From Brucella oryzae (GTDB lineage Bacteria; Pseudomonadota; Alphaproteobacteria; Rhizobiales; Rhizobiaceae), in the NCBI GenBank assembly GCA_012103035.1, contig JAAVLL010000001.1, positions 2,454,501-2,518,500 on the forward strand: a stretch of 64,000 bases of DNA, given 5' to 3'. Both the position numbers and the translations under genes were made by a program. This document shows positions 50,052 through 61,620 of the stretch, piece after piece (positions within the stretch are counted from its first letter, which is position 1; every line of letters begins with the position of its first letter). The notes beneath the pieces were generated by a model. It saw only the letters and a list, made by a program, of their open reading frames with translations. It made no database searches and was not told the DNA's origin.

Positions 50052-51578
50052 CAGGCTGCTGACAAACCCGTTGATATTTTTCGGCGGGTTTTGTTTTAGG
50101 AGGGGCCGCGTTTTGCGACAGCGTTTGCGCGATGTTGCAAGTGGCCGCAGCCGCTCATGCGGTGGCTGCCCCTGGCGCTTTGTTCAGCGCCATTGCGATC
50201 TTCTTGATATTCTGTGCTGCGGTCTGCAGCAGACATTGGCAGGCGACGCGGACAAGGCCTCGAAAGCGGGCGTAGCGGTGGCCGTGCAGCTGCTTGGCGT
50301 CGGCAAAGGATCGCTCCACCGTTTCCTTGCGCCGCTTATAGATCGCTTTTCCCCAAACTGTGAGACGCTGGGCGTCAGTGCGTTGGCGGGCGTCCTGCCA
50401 GACATGCCGGGTGATGGTGCGGATGGCCTTGGCGTTGGACGTGCAGGATGCGCGCAGCGGGCAGGTCCGGCAGATGGCCGGATCGGATACATAATGCTTG
50501 TAACCGTTGCGGTCGGTCGTGGCATAGGTGAGCAATTGCCCTCGGGGCAGCGATAGCCATCGGCATCGGTTTCGAATGCGAACTTCGACTTGCGCATCAT
50601 GCCGTCCCGCGGCGGCGTCGGAGTGCGGTAGCCGGTGACGCCGAGGATATGGCGATCCTCCAAACCCTGGGCAATGGCCGCTGTCGCATAACCGGCATCC
50701 AGCCCGACCGCGCCAACCGCGAAGTCAAAGCGTCGACGCTGCCGATCCAGACGGTCGAGGTAGACGCGACTGTCATGCACATTGGCCGGTGTGACGTGGA
50801 TGTCGGTGATGATGGCGAGCTTTCCATCCACCGTGCGGTGGTCGAGATAGTAGAAGCCCTTCGGCTTGCCGTCGCGCACCATATAGCCGCTTTCCGGATC
50901 GGTGCGCGACACCTTGGTTTCCGTCGCCCGCGGTTCGCGCTCTTTCTCCCTCAGAGGCTTTTGACCATGCAGCGCCCGCTCGACATCGATTGCCCGGTCG
51001 AGAGCAGCCCAGTAGTCGGCGCGCGACTTCTCGATCATCGCGAGATCGTATTTGCCCTTGTTGGCATTGGCCTTCAGATGTGTGCTGTCGGTATAAAGCA
51101 CCGTCCCATCGACCAGTCCGTGCCTGATCGCCTGTTCAACGATGTGGTCGAAAATGTCCTGGGCGACCGATGTGTCGTTAAAGCGCCGCCGCCGGTTCTG
51201 GCTCAGTGTCGAGGCGTCGAACACCGCATCGCTCAGCTTCAGGCGCAGGAACCAGCGATAGGCGACATTGACCTCGATCTCACGCACCAGCTGACGCTCC
51301 GAGCGCACGCCGAACAGGTAGCCGATGAACAGCGCCTTGAACATCAAGGGTCGGATCGAGCGGCGGACGGCCGTTGTCGGGGCAATAAAGCCCAGCAACC
51401 CGATCATGGATGAAAGAGAAGTCCATCACCGCATCGATCTTGCGAAGCAGATGATCTTTGGGGACCAGTTGATCGAGTGTCACCATCTCGAGCGCGGTCT
51501 GTGCGGCGGCTGGTTTCTTCAACATATCCCAATGAATCACAAAACCCCAGGCATAGCCAGGGGTTTGTCAGCAACCTG
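50052..51578 (-). mobile_element. IS1182-family-like insertion sequence
   Basis: A 1,527-bp element with terminal inverted repeats: CAGGCTGCTGACAAACCC at 50052-50069 and its complement GGGTTTGTCAGCAACCTG at 51561-51578, one mismatch in 18. It carries one transposase gene on the minus strand. A 21-bp hairpin sequence is duplicated on both sides. Some IS1182-type elements are known to insert into palindromes. Another hairpin (CCCCAGGC ATA GCCAGGGG) lies just inside the right end. Confidence 0.88.
50155..51525 (-). CDS. IS1182-family-like DDE transposase
   Basis: 456 residues when one extra base near 51336 and one missing base near 50535 are corrected. The N-terminus runs LDQLVPKDHLLRKIDAVMDF and the conserved GRPPLDPTLMFKALFIGYLF follows; then SERQLVREIEVNVAYRWFLR. 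Acidic catalytic residues are likely Asp in YTDSTHLKANANKGKYD, Asp in VGLDAGYATAAIA and Glu in TVERSFADAKQLHGHRYARF. The first shift is an insertion, unlike the deletions elsewhere, so the gene could be truly interrupted. MLKKPAAAQTALEM at 51525 is the likely start. Confidence 0.82.
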
Positions 51579-51580
51579 AG

Positions 51581-51601
51581 GCGCGCCCTTAAGGCGCGCT
51601 T
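51581..51601. repeat. Right copy of target-site duplication (pnp hairpin without T tail)
   Basis: Same 21-bp hairpin as at 50031. It lies 25 bp after the pnp stop, where the pnp terminator is expected, but the IS end replaces the T run. Confidence 0.85.
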
Positions 51602-51626
51602 CTTTCGAAACCGAAGAGTACAACGC

Positions 51627-53770
51627 TTATTCAGCGTCAGCTTCTTCCTTCTTCTTTTCCTGAACGATTTCCTTGCCGGTTTCCTGATCGACAACCTTCA
51701 TCGACAGACGAACCTTGCCGCGTTCATCGAAGCCCATGAGCTTGACCCAGACCTTCTGGCCTTCCTTGACCACATCGGTGGTCTTGGCAACGCGGTCGCT
51801 GGCCAGCTGTGAGATGTGGACCAGACCATCACGCGGGCCGAAGAAGTTCACGAAAGCGCCGAAGTCAGCAGTCTTGACGACCGTGCCTTCGTAGATTTCG
51901 CCGACTTCCGGTTCCGCAACGATCGAGTGGATCCACTTCTTGGCAGCTTCGATTTCTTTGCCGTTCGATGAAGCGATCTTCACCGTGCCATCGTCTTCGA
52001 TGTTGATCTTGGCGCCAGTCTTTTCCACGATTTCGCGGATGACCTTGCCGCCCGAACCGATAACATCACGGATCTTGTCGGTCGGAATGTTCATCACTTC
52101 GATGCGCGGAGCGAATTCGCCCAGCTCAGCGCGCGACGAGGACAGAGCCTTGGCCATTTCGCCGAGGATGTGGATACGGCCACCCTTGGCCTGTTCCAGA
52201 GCGACCTTCATGATCTCTTCGGTGATACCGTCGATCTTGATGTCCATCTGCAAGGAAGTGATGCCATTTTCCGTGCCGGCAACCTTGAAGTCCATGTCGC
52301 CGAGGTGATCTTCATCACCGAGAATGTCGGAGAGAACGGCGAAGCGTTCGCCTTCCTTGATGAGGCCCATGGCGATACCGGCAACCGGACGGGCAAGCGG
52401 AACGCCTGCGTCCATCAGAGCCAGCGAGGTGCCGCAAACCGTTGCCATCGAGGACGAACCGTTGGATTCGGTGATCTCCGAAACAGCGCGGATCGTGTAT
52501 GGGAACTGCTCGGCGGCCGGCAGCATCGGGTGGATAGCGCGCCATGCGAGCTTGCCATGACCGATTTCGCGACGGCCCGGCGAACCCATGCGGCCGGTTT
52601 CACCAACCGAATATGGCGGGAAGTTGTAGTGCAGCATGAAAGGCTGCTTGTAGGTGCCGGTCAGGGCGTCGATCATCTGCTCGTCTTCGCCCGTGCCGAG
52701 CGTGGCGACGACGATAGCCTGCGTTTCACCACGGGTGAACAGGGCCGAGCCGTGAGTGCGCGGCAGAAGGCCAACCTCTGAGACGATCGGACGAACAGTC
52801 GAAAGATCGCGTCCGTCGATGCGGGTGCCGGTGTCGAGAATGTTCCAGCGAACGATCTTGGCCTGCAAGTGCTTGAAGATGGTCGCGAACTGTTCCGGCG
52901 ACATTTCTGTTTCTTCCGCGCCTTCCGGGAAGAAATGTTCCTTAGCCTTTGCCTTGGCGGCATCGACAGCGGCGTAACGGACCTGCTTTTCGGTGATCTT
53001 GTACGCGTCGCGCAGCTTGTTTCGACAACGGCAAGCATCTTGGCTTCGAGGGCCGAAAGGTCTTCTGGCAGGAAGTCGCGCGGTTCCTTGGCGGCAACTT
53101 CAGCGAGTTTGATGATCGCGTCGATGACCGGCTGGAAGCTCTTCTGGCCGAAAACAACAGCGCCAAGCATGACTTCTTCGGAGAGTTCCTGCGCTTCCGA
53201 TTCAACCATCAGCACGGCTTCCGAGGTACCGGCAACAACCAGATCGAGCTTCGATTCCGGCATTTCGTCGATATTCGGATTCAGAACATATTCGCCGTTG
53301 ATGTAGCCGACGCGTGCGCCGCCAATCGGGCCCATGAAAGGCACACCCGAAATGGTGAGCGCTGCGGAAGCGGCAACCATCGACAGGACGTCCGGATCGT
53401 TTTCCAGATCGTGCTGAACGACGGTAATGACGACCTGCGTGTCGTTCTTGTAACCGTCGACGAAGAGCGGACGGATCGGGCGATCAATCAGGCGCGAAAC
53501 GAGGGTTTCGTTTTCGCTCGGACGACCTTCACGCTTGAAGTAACCGCCAGGGATTTTGCCGGCAGCGTAGGTCTTTTCCTGATAGTTGACGGTCAGCGGG
53601 AAGAAATCCTGACCCGGCTTCGGCTCCTTGGCAGAAACGACAGTCGCCAGAACGACAGTTTCGCCGTAGGTTGCCAGAACAGCGCCGTCAGCCTGACGGG
53701 CGATCTTGCCGGTTTCGAGCGTAAGCGGACGACCGCCCCATTCGATTTCCACTTTGTGGGTATTGAACAT
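51627..53770 (-). CDS. pnp: Polyribonucleotide nucleotidyltransferase
   Basis: 3'-5' phosphorolytic exoribonuclease of the degradosome, 714 residues after one repair near 53020. Two RNase PH domains begin [20 protein letters not shown] and [20 protein letters not shown]; the linker helical domain lies between. The KH domain is [20 protein letters not shown] and the S1 domain [20 protein letters not shown]. It follows rpsO, as in most proteobacteria. Its terminator hairpin has been split by the IS. Confidence 0.96.
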
Positions 53771-53995
53771 ATCTTGTCCTCATATGGAGACGCCGCGCAA
53801 GGCGCTAAGGCATCTCCGTGGTTGGCGGACGCGCCACGGGCAAGACAACGGGAAGCTCGAGGAAAAGCGAACTACCTGCAATCCTGCCCCATGACTGGTC
53901 CATGTCATGAGCCTTTTCGGCTCTCGGCAACCCGATCCGGCCTTGTTTCGTCCGGGGCGGGAAATAAGGGCGTATGCCCTATTCTCTGTTTCTTC

Positions 53996-54040
53996 GCATT
54001 ATCCAACGCAAAACCGCTTCGCACTTTTGCTGGAAATGCT
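53996..54040. repeat. Palindromic repeat, AGCATTTCC family (inverted copy)
   Basis: GCATTATCCAACGCAAAACC ... CTGGAAATGCT is the reverse complement of the second palindrome at 25925-25970, nearly base for base. It lies in the 314-bp pnp-rpsO gap, which otherwise holds the pnp leader and the rpsO terminator. Confidence 0.78.
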
Positions 54041-54052
54041 TTAATAAACAAA

Positions 54053-54077
54053 CGGGCGACGTTTATCACGTCGCCCG
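54053..54077 (-). terminator. rpsO terminator
   Basis: CGGGCGACGT and ACGTCGCCCG form a perfect stem around a 5-base loop; on the minus strand TTTGTTTATT follows. It lies 8 bp after the rpsO stop and would reduce read-through into pnp. Confidence 0.9.
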
Positions 54078-54084
54078 AATTACG

Positions 54085-54354
54085 TTAGCGGCGCAGGCCT
54101 AAACGGCTGATCAGCGCCTGGTAACGTGCCTGGTCGATGCCCTTGACATAGTCAAGAAGGCGACGACGCTGCGAAACCAGCTTCAGAAGGCCGCGACGTG
54201 AATGATTGTCATTCTTGTGGCCCTTGAAGTGTTCGGTGAGATTGGCAATACGCTCTGAAAGAACGGCAACCTGAACTTCAGGAGAACCGGTATCGCCTTC
54301 CTTGGTGGCATATTCCTTGATAAGTGCTTGCTTGCGCTCAGCAGTAATCGACAT
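54085..54354 (-). CDS. rpsO: 30S ribosomal protein S15
   Basis: Intact 89-residue primary 16S rRNA-binding protein. [40 protein letters not shown] and [20 protein letters not shown] are the S15 hallmarks. The ATG at 54354 is fixed by family length; the in-frame extension to 54441 is not conserved. It lies between truB and pnp in the usual order. Confidence 0.97.
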   Translation of the reverse strand: MSITAERKQALIKEYATKEGDTGSPEVQVAVLSERIANLTEHFKGHKNDNHSRRGLLKLVSQRRRLLDYVKGIDQARYQALISRLGLRR

Positions 54355-54526
54355 CGTACACCCTTTCTTGATGAGAGGAAAAACAGACGCCCAGGCCGGG
54401 ATGTCGTCCAGCGCGGGCCATTTACACGATCTGATCTGCATTTTTGCGGGATCGCTGTTGGGGCATATAGTGCAAAAACGGCAAGAATACCAGCATCAAA
54501 TACACCCCAGCAATGAGCAGACTCTT

Positions 54527-55497
54527 TTAGGCGACCGTAAAACCCGCTTCGGCTTGAACTGACCATGCTCGATATAGCCGATGGCGAGCAGCTTTCCGCG
54601 CGCCGTGACGCAGGCTTCGTCCGCTTCCAGTGGGGCATCGCGACCACGCAGGATCACTGGATTGCCGAGACGAACGCGCTGCGCCTGATCGTCGGTCAGA
54701 GGCACCTGCGGCAGGCAGTCGAGGGCAGCGCCCGTGTCGATCACCAGCGCGTCGAGGCCGGAAAAATCGCGACGCGGCGCAGGTTCAGCCACATTGCCAT
54801 CCTCGTCTTTCGGCGGTAGCGGCGGCCAGACGGCTTCCAGTTCGGAAAGCGTCACGAAATCTTCTTCCGTAAACGGAGCGACTTCGATACGGCGCAGTTC
54901 AGAAATATGGCCGAAGCAGCCAAGGTCGCGGCCCATATCGCGCGCCAGCGAGCGGACATAGGTGCCCTTGGAGCACTCGACTTCGAATGACGTGCGGTTG
55001 TCGTCGTGGAATTCGACGATCTCCAGACGGTCGATCTCGACTTCGCGCGCCGGAATTTCCACCGTTTCGCCTTCGCGAGCGAGATCATAGGCGCGTTCAC
55101 CGTCGATCTTGATGGCGGAGAACTGCGGCGGGATCTGCGAGATGACGCCGGTATAATTTGGCAGCAAGGCCTCGACCTCTTCCCGCGAGGGCGCTTGCCG
55201 GAGGTCTTGGTCGACTGGCCTTCCAGATCGTCGGTCGAACGTTCTTCACCCCAAGTCACCGTGAAACGATAGACCTTGGTTCCGTCCATGACATAAGGCA
55301 CGGTCTTGGTGGCTTCCCCAGAGCAATCGGCAGCATGCCGGATGCGAGCGGGTCGAGCGTACCGGCATGACCGGCCTTCTCGGCATTGAACAGCCACTTG
55401 ATCTTCGAGACCGCTTCGGTCGATCCCATACCTTTCGGCTTGTCGAAAATGACCCAACCGGAAACCGGACGGCCTTTTTCTTACCCCGTCTTGCCAT
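54527..55497 (-). CDS. truB: tRNA pseudouridine(55) synthase
   Basis: Makes pseudouridine 55 in the T loop of tRNAs, about 324 residues. The catalytic Asp is in [20 protein letters not shown], readable after joining frames. Other landmarks are [20 protein letters not shown]-type sequence, [20 protein letters not shown] and [20 protein letters not shown]. About four deletions (near 55465, 55330, 55195 and 54545) break it. [15 protein letters not shown] is the start, 3 bp after rbfA. Confidence 0.93.
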
Positions 55498-55500
55498 GCT

Positions 55501-55946
55501 TTATTCGTCTCCTTTGCGGGAGGTTTTATCCTCGCCGTCTTCATGGTCATGCGAAAGATCGCGCGCCACTTCCGGCGACCGCAGAAGTGCGTCGATCTTC
55601 GAAAAATTGTCGAAACTCGTGTCTGAGCGAAAGCGGAACTCCGGCATGTATTTCATCTGGCCAGGACAGGCGCCATGCGTCCGCGAATAAATTTCGCGTT
55701 TGCGGCCAATGCCTTGACGATAGACTGCGGGTCAACATTGCCAAGTGGCATGATGAAACAGGTGGCGATCTTCAGATCGGGCGACATGCGCACTTCCGAA
55801 ACGGAAATGACGGTGCGCTCGATCAGATCGTCACGGATTTCACCGCGCTGGAGCAATTGCGCCAATGCGTGGCGCACCTGTTCGCCAACGCGAAGCTGGC
55901 GCTGGGAAAGGCCGCCTGAGCCTTTTGGGTCCGGGGAACGTGCCAT
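55501..55946 (-). CDS. rbfA: 30S ribosome-binding factor RbfA
   Basis: KH-fold protein that matures 16S rRNA, about 148 residues with one deletion near 55665. [20 protein letters not shown] and [20 protein letters not shown] open it; [20 protein letters not shown] is the conserved core. The C-terminal tail ([15 protein letters not shown]) is acidic. It sits between infB and truB in the standard order. Confidence 0.94.
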
Positions 55947-56079
55947 AGCTATATCCTCGATGAACAGCCATCAACCGGCGTTCAGCCTCTCAGGCTGTCC
56001 GACCGCATGGCTTGAAAATTATGGGCGTAACTTACCACAATTCAGATGGGAGTCAGACCCTCGGAACCGGGCAATAAAA

Positions 56080-56107
56080 GCCGGACCGCCCGTATGGGCG
56101 GTCCGGC
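56080..56107 (-). terminator. Hairpin after infB
   Basis: GCCGGACCGCCC and GGGCGGTCCGGC flank a 4-base loop (GTAT); on the minus strand TTTTATT follows. It lies 8 bp past the infB stop and 134 bp before the rbfA start. Confidence 0.88.
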
Positions 56108-56115
56108 CAAAGCTA

Positions 56116-58969
56116 TTAAAGCGTGCGCGAAACGTGTTCGACGCGGAAGGCTTCGATGACATCGCCTGCGCGAATATCGTCGTAATTCTCGAACGCCATA
56201 CCGCATTCCTGACCGGCCGGAACTTCCGACACTTCATCCTTGAAGCGCTTGAGCGTCTTGAGCTTGCCTTCGTGGATGACCACATTGTCGCGGATGAGGC
56301 GCACACCTGCGCCACGCTCGACCTTGCCTTCGGTGACACGGCAACCGGCGACCTTGCCGACCTTGGTGATATTGAAGACTTCGAGAATCTCCGCATTGCC
56401 AAGGAAGGTTTCGCGGCGTTCCGGCGACAGAAGGCCCGACATCGCCGCCTTAACGTCATCAATGAGATCATAGATGATGTTATAGTAGCGGATTTCAATG
56501 CCCTGCTGATCGGCTGCATCGCGAGCCTGCTTGTTGGCCCGGACGTTGAAGCCGATGATCGCGGCGTTGAAGCCTCGGCCAGCGACACGTCGCTTTCCGT
56601 GATGCCGCCTGCGCCCGAATGGACGATGCGGGCGCGAACTTCGTCGGTGCCAAGCTTGTCCAGCGCATTGCTGATCGCTTCGATGGAGCCCTGCACGTCG
56701 CCCTTGATGACGAGCGGGAATTCCTTCGTGCCCGACACCTGGAGCTGGTTCATCATCTGCTCAAGCGAGCCGCGAGCGCCTGACTGGCGTGCAACAGCCT
56801 TGTCGCGCGCCAGACGCTGGCGATATTCGGCGATTTCACGTGCCTTGGCTTCGTTGGCAACCACTGCGAAACGGTCGCCCGCCTGCGGCGTTCCTGAAGG
56901 CCGAGGATTTCGACCGGCATTGCCGGACCGGCCTCCTTGACATGCTCGCCACGGTCATTGACCAGGGCGCGCACACGGCCCCATTCGCTGCCGGCAACGA
57001 GAATGTCACCCGGATGCAGCGAGCCCTTCTGGACCAGAACGGTGGCAACCGAACCGCGACCGCGATCGAGCTGGGCTTCGATGACCACACCTTCGGCGGT
57101 ACGGGTCGGATCAGCTTGCAGGTCGAGCATTTCCGCCTGAAGCAGAACTGCGTCGAGCAGCTTGTCGAGGTTGATCTTGTTCTTGGCCGACACTTCGACG
57201 TCGAGCACTTCACCGCCCATCGATTCCACGAAGACTTCATGCTGCAACAGTGCAGTACGAACCTTCTGCGGATCGGCGGCAGGCTTGTCGATCTTGTTGA
57301 TCGCCACGATGATCGGCACACCGGCCGCCTTGGCGTGGTTGATCGATTCAATCGTCTGCGGCATCACGCTGTCGTCGGCGGCAACCACCAGAATGGCAAT
57401 ATCGGTTGCCTGCGCACCGCGGGCACGCATTGCGGTAAACGCGGCGTGGCCCGGCGTATCGATAAAGGTGATCTTCTGGCCGTTCTGTTCGACCTGATAA
57501 GCACCGATATGCTGGGTGATGCCGCCAGCTTCGCCCGACACGACATTGGCATGACGGATGGCATCGAGCAGCGAGGTCTTGCCGTGGTCGACGTGGCCCA
57601 TGATGGTTACGACCGGCGGACGCGAAACCATGGCAGCCTGATTGTCTTCCACGTTGAAGATACCTTCTTCAACGTCCGATTCAGCAACGCGCTTGACGGT
57701 GTGGCCGAATTCTTCGGCGATCAGCTGTGCGGTATCGGCATCGATGACGTCGCCCGGCTTCATCATCTGGCCCTGCTTCATCAGGTACTTGATGATATCG
57801 ACCGAACGCTCCGCCATGCGCTGGGCCAGTTCCTGCAGCGTGATGGTTTCAGGAATGGTCACTTCACGCGAAATCTTTTCGCGGGTTTCCTGCATCTGCG
57901 AACGCTTGAACTTTTCCTGACGGCGACGCATCGCGGAAAGCGAGCGCGAACGGCCCTCTTCCTCAAGATTGCTCGTAAGCGTCAGCTTGCCGCGACGGCG
58001 ATCATCATCGCCCTTCGTGGCCTTCGGCGCGCGCACTTCCGGCTTCGCCGGAGCCCCGCGACGGACTGCGCCGCGACGATCATCGTCGTCATCCGACTGG
58101 CCGGGCTTGCGAAGCTGGCTCTGTGGAAGAGGCTTGCCCGGTCCCGGTGCGGTTTCGGCAAGCGACGGAGCCGGACGCGGTCCACCCTGCTGTGGACGAC
58201 CGCCCTGCGGCGGGCGATTACCCTGAGGGCGACCAGCCTGCTGCGGACGGTTGCCTTGTGGCGCCGGACGTGCGTCAGTGCGCGCTTCCGATTGCGGCAT
58301 GCGCTTGGCAGCTTCTTCCTCTGCCTTGCGGCGGGCGTCAGCCTCAGCCTTGAGACGGGCCTCTTCTTCCGCCTGACGACGGGCGGATTCTTCACGTTCC
58401 TTGGCGCGGCGAGCATCTTCCTCGGCGCGGCGCTTGGCTTCTCGACCGCGCGTGCGCGTTCTTCAACTTCACGAACCTGCGCTTCTTCGCGGCGGCGCGC
58501 ATCCATTTCAGAGCGCGACAGCGTATTCAACACCATGCCGGAGCGGTCGGATGGGCGCGGACGCTGTGCCTGCTGGCCGCCAGGGCGTTGCTGTGCCGGT
58601 CGCTGCTGTGCAACATGCGGCCTTGTTACCGGAGCGGCAGGCGCCGCTGGCTTCGGTGTCGGGGCTGCGAGCTGGCGCACGTACGACCGGTGCGGCTTGT
58701 GCAGGCTGGGCAGCCTGCGCCGGCGCAGGTGTAGCAGGCGTGGGAGCAGCAGGTGCCGGAGCTGCCGGCCGTGGAGCCGCTGCCTCGACTTCCGGCTTCT
58801 CATCGGGCCGCGAGAATTTGCGCTTCTTCGTTTCAACGACGACAGCCTTCGTGCGGCCGTGGCTGAAATTCTGGCGCACGGTGCTCTGCTCGACGCCTGG
58901 CCGCTTCATGGTCAGCGTCTTCTTCGTATTAACGCTCAGCGTCTTGTCGTCGTTCGTTTTATCGCTCAT
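56116..58969 (-). CDS. infB: Translation initiation factor IF-2
   Basis: GTPase that places initiator tRNA on the 30S subunit, about 950 residues. The N-terminal part is long and low complexity: a Pro/Ala stretch ([20 protein letters not shown]), a charged helix and a Gln/Gly/Pro/Arg-rich stretch ([20 protein letters not shown]). The G domain has [40 protein letters not shown] and [15 protein letters not shown]. Deletions near 58680, 58440, 56885 and 56575, and probably one more, break the ends; the centre is intact. Start ATG at 58969 ([20 protein letters not shown]). Confidence 0.95.
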
Positions 58970-59005
58970 TACGTTTCCGTTTCCTTCGCGGCTCCGGCCG
59001 CTCTC

Positions 59006-59046
59006 GAGCTTTATCCAACGCGACCAGGTCAGGTTGGATAAAGCTC
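59006..59046 (-). promoter_or_regulatory. Stem-loop just upstream of infB
   Basis: GAGCTTTATCCAAC (59006-59019) and GTTGGATAAAGCTC (59033-59046) form a perfect 14-bp stem with a 13-base loop. It is 36 bp before the infB start codon and lacks a T run, so it may be a translational or processing element, not a terminator. Function is inferred from position only. Confidence 0.6.
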
Positions 59047-59108
59047 CAGTCATCCGCCTCAACGCACAATCCGATCCGGAGCCTGCCAAGCCCCTCCAGA
59101 GTTGCGCT

Positions 59109-59705
59109 CTAATCCAGGTTCGATGCGCTTTCATCGCGATAGCGATGCAACATAAGCGCCCGCTTTACGAACCCGGCCGCCGCCTTTCCTTCAAGTACGG
59201 CTGCATGTATCACATTTCCGCCCCCAAATGCCAAATCCATTTCTTCCCCGTAAAAAGAGTGAAAGAAGGGATTTCCGGGCCATCCAGATGCACCACAGCG
59301 CGGCGAGCCTGATCAAGCTTGCGTACACCGTCGGCAGCGGCTTCCTTCGCGTGCAACACCATGGCGGCTGTCCCGGTGCGGATCGCCTGATCCACCTTGG
59401 TCGAGCCCGACACCACAGCTCCGGCCTTACGAGCCAGAGCGAGGCTACCGAGAGCAGATTTCGTCAGCAGCTGGTCCACCAGCGCGCAAGATCCCTGCGG
59501 CGTCACACCTTCTTTCAGCGCTCGCGCAAAAGCTTGCGCTTGACCGCTTCGTCCACCAGACGACGCTCGGCCTTGACCCAGCATCCCCTACCCGGCAGAT
59601 TCTTTTCAAGTCCGGCACAACGGACCCGTCGGGACCAGCCACGAAACGGATCAGATCATCGGCAGAACCGCTTTCGCGCGTGACGATACAGGTTCTGTCA
59701 TTCAT
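59109..59705 (-). CDS. ylxR: YlxR-family RNA-binding protein
   Basis: DUF448 protein, about 200 residues, with several deletions (near 59608, 59545, 59500 and 59250). [20 protein letters not shown] and the [12 protein letters not shown] segment (family GRGAYV/W motif) are at the N-terminus. A ribosomal-L7Ae-like second half ([20 protein letters not shown]) follows. It sits between nusA and infB as in most bacteria. An in-frame extension upstream to 59846 is possible but not conserved. Confidence 0.88.
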
Positions 59706-59889
59706 ATCCTGCTCCACGCGAACTCCAGTCTTGCCATATTGCGGTCTGCCGCGCACATCGGACGTGACGCGGGCGCTGTACCAGAGCAAAAGCCCCACCA
59801 CAACCCGTAAGATGACCGGAACCCACTCGAAACCCGAACCGGCCAATCAATTCGAATGAACGATGACCATTTTTCCGGGATCAATTGCG

Positions 59890-59944
59890 AGAGCCGCACA
59901 GCTTACGCCTGAATTGTCTCAGACGTAAGAAGCCATGCGGCTCT
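59890..59944. promoter_or_regulatory. Nested inverted repeat between nusA and ylxR
   Basis: AGAGCCGCA (59890-59898) pairs with TGCGGCTCT (59936-59944), with CTTACG/CGTAAG nested inside. TTTTATT follows on the plus strand. Both flanking genes read minus, so it may be an intra-operon attenuator or an antisense terminator. Confidence 0.5.
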
Positions 59945-59960
59945 TTTATTCCGGCTGCTT

Positions 59961-61567
59961 CTAAGAAGCCGCTTCCTCTTCGCCGACTTCTGCTTCTTCT
60001 TCCTGAGCAGATGCCAGTTCTTCTTCCGTGATCCATCCTGCCTTCAAACGCGCAGTCAGGACCATCTGTTCCGCATCGACGCGCGAAACATCGAACGAAG
60101 AGAAGATGCCGCTATGAGCAACGGTTTCGCCGTCCTTGCGCTCACGCCAGCCGACCAGATCGTCAACGGCATATCCGGCAAAGTCTTCGATCGTCTTGAC
60201 GCCATCTTCACCGACAGCCACCAGCATTGCCGTGGTGATGCCCGGCAGTTCGCGCAGTTCGTCTTCGACGCCCAGTTCCTTGCGGCGATCATCCTGTTCG
60301 CTTTCGATGCGATCCAGATATTCGCGGGCACGTTCCTGGATTTCGCCAGCCGTATCTTCATCGAAACCATCGATGGACGCGATTTCGCCCGGCTCGACAT
60401 AGGCCAGTTCTTCAACGGATGCGAAACCTTCGGAGGCCAGAACCTGACCAACCATCTCGTCAACGTTGAGCGCGTCCATGAAGAGCGTCGAACGCTCGGC
60501 GAATTCCTTCTGACGACGTTCGGATTCTTCGTCTTCCGTCAGGATGTCGATGTCCCAGCCGGTGAGCTGGGAAGCAAGACGTACGTTCTGACCACGACGA
60601 CCGATTGCGAGTGATAGTTGGTCATTCGGAACGACAACTTCAATACGTTCGGCATCTTCATCGAGCACAACCTTGGCAACTTCAGCTGGCTGAAGTGCAT
60701 TGACGATGAAGGAAGCTGCGTCTGGAGACCACGGAATGATGTCGATCTTTTCACCCTGCAGCTCGCCGACAACGGCCTGAACGCGGGAGCCGCGCATACC
60801 GACGCAGGCACCGACGGGATCGATGGACGCGTCACGCGACACGACCGCGATCTTGGCACGGGAACCCGGATCGCGGGCCACCGACTTGATTTCGATGATG
60901 CCGTCGTAGATTTCCGGAACTTCCATGGTGAAGAGCTTCGCCATGAAGGACGGATGGGTGCGCGACAGGAAAATCTGCGGACCGCGCTGTTCGCGGCGCA
61001 CGTCGTAGACATAGGCACGAATGCGGTCGCCGTAACGGAACGCTTCGCGCGGGATCAGTTCATCGCGGCGCACGATGGCTTCGCCACGACCGAGATCGAC
61101 GATCACATTGCCGTATTCGACGCGCTTGACTGTGCCATTGACGATTTCGCCAACGCGATCCTTGTATTCGTCATACTGACGGTCACGCTCGGCTTCGCGC
61201 ACTTTTGCACAATAACCTGTTTTGCCGACTGGGCAGCGATACGGCCGAAATCCATCGGTGGCAGCTGATCGGCGATGAAGTCGCCAACCTGTGCGTCAGG
61301 ATTGCGATCACGGGCGGTGAAGAGCGAAATCTGCGTCGCGTAATCCTCGACATGCTCGACGACTTCCAGCAGGCGCTGCAGCTTGATCTCGCCGGATTTC
61401 GCATTGATGTCCGCGCGGATGTTGCTTTCCTGACCGTAGCGCGAGCGCGCGGCCTTCTGGATCGCATCGGCCATGGCCGCAAGAACGATCTCGCGGTCGA
61501 TCGACTTCTCGCGTGCGACCGCATCGGCGATCTGCAGAAGCTCCAGCCTGTTAGCACTGACTGCCAT
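59961..61567 (-). CDS. nusA: Transcription termination/antitermination factor NusA
   Basis: RNA polymerase-associated factor, 535 residues after one repair near 61198. The N-domain is RLELLQIADAVAREKSIDRE; the S1 domain VGEIVNGTVKRVEYGNVIVD; KH domains ASIDPVGACVGMRGSRVQAV and VVPNDQLSLAIGRRGQNVRL. Two C-terminal acidic repeats follow (ASVEELAYVEPGEIASIDGF). It heads the rimP-nusA-ylxR-infB operon's main part and is downstream of rimP by 53 bp. Confidence 0.96.
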
Positions 61568-61620
61568 TGGACTCTCCTTGGTGTCGCATCCAGCTCCTCA
61601 AGATGCCGGACGTCTGAAAC

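Noticed and set aside
51300-51360. Programmed ribosomal frameshift in the transposase
   Set aside because: The family normally has one open frame, and no slippery heptamer is visible; an inserted T fits as well. Not excluded, but unsupported.
56789-59041. A 750-codon open frame on the plus strand
   Set aside because: It is exactly antisense to infB, whose G-domain motifs are unmistakable on the minus strand; high GC keeps the opposite strand open.
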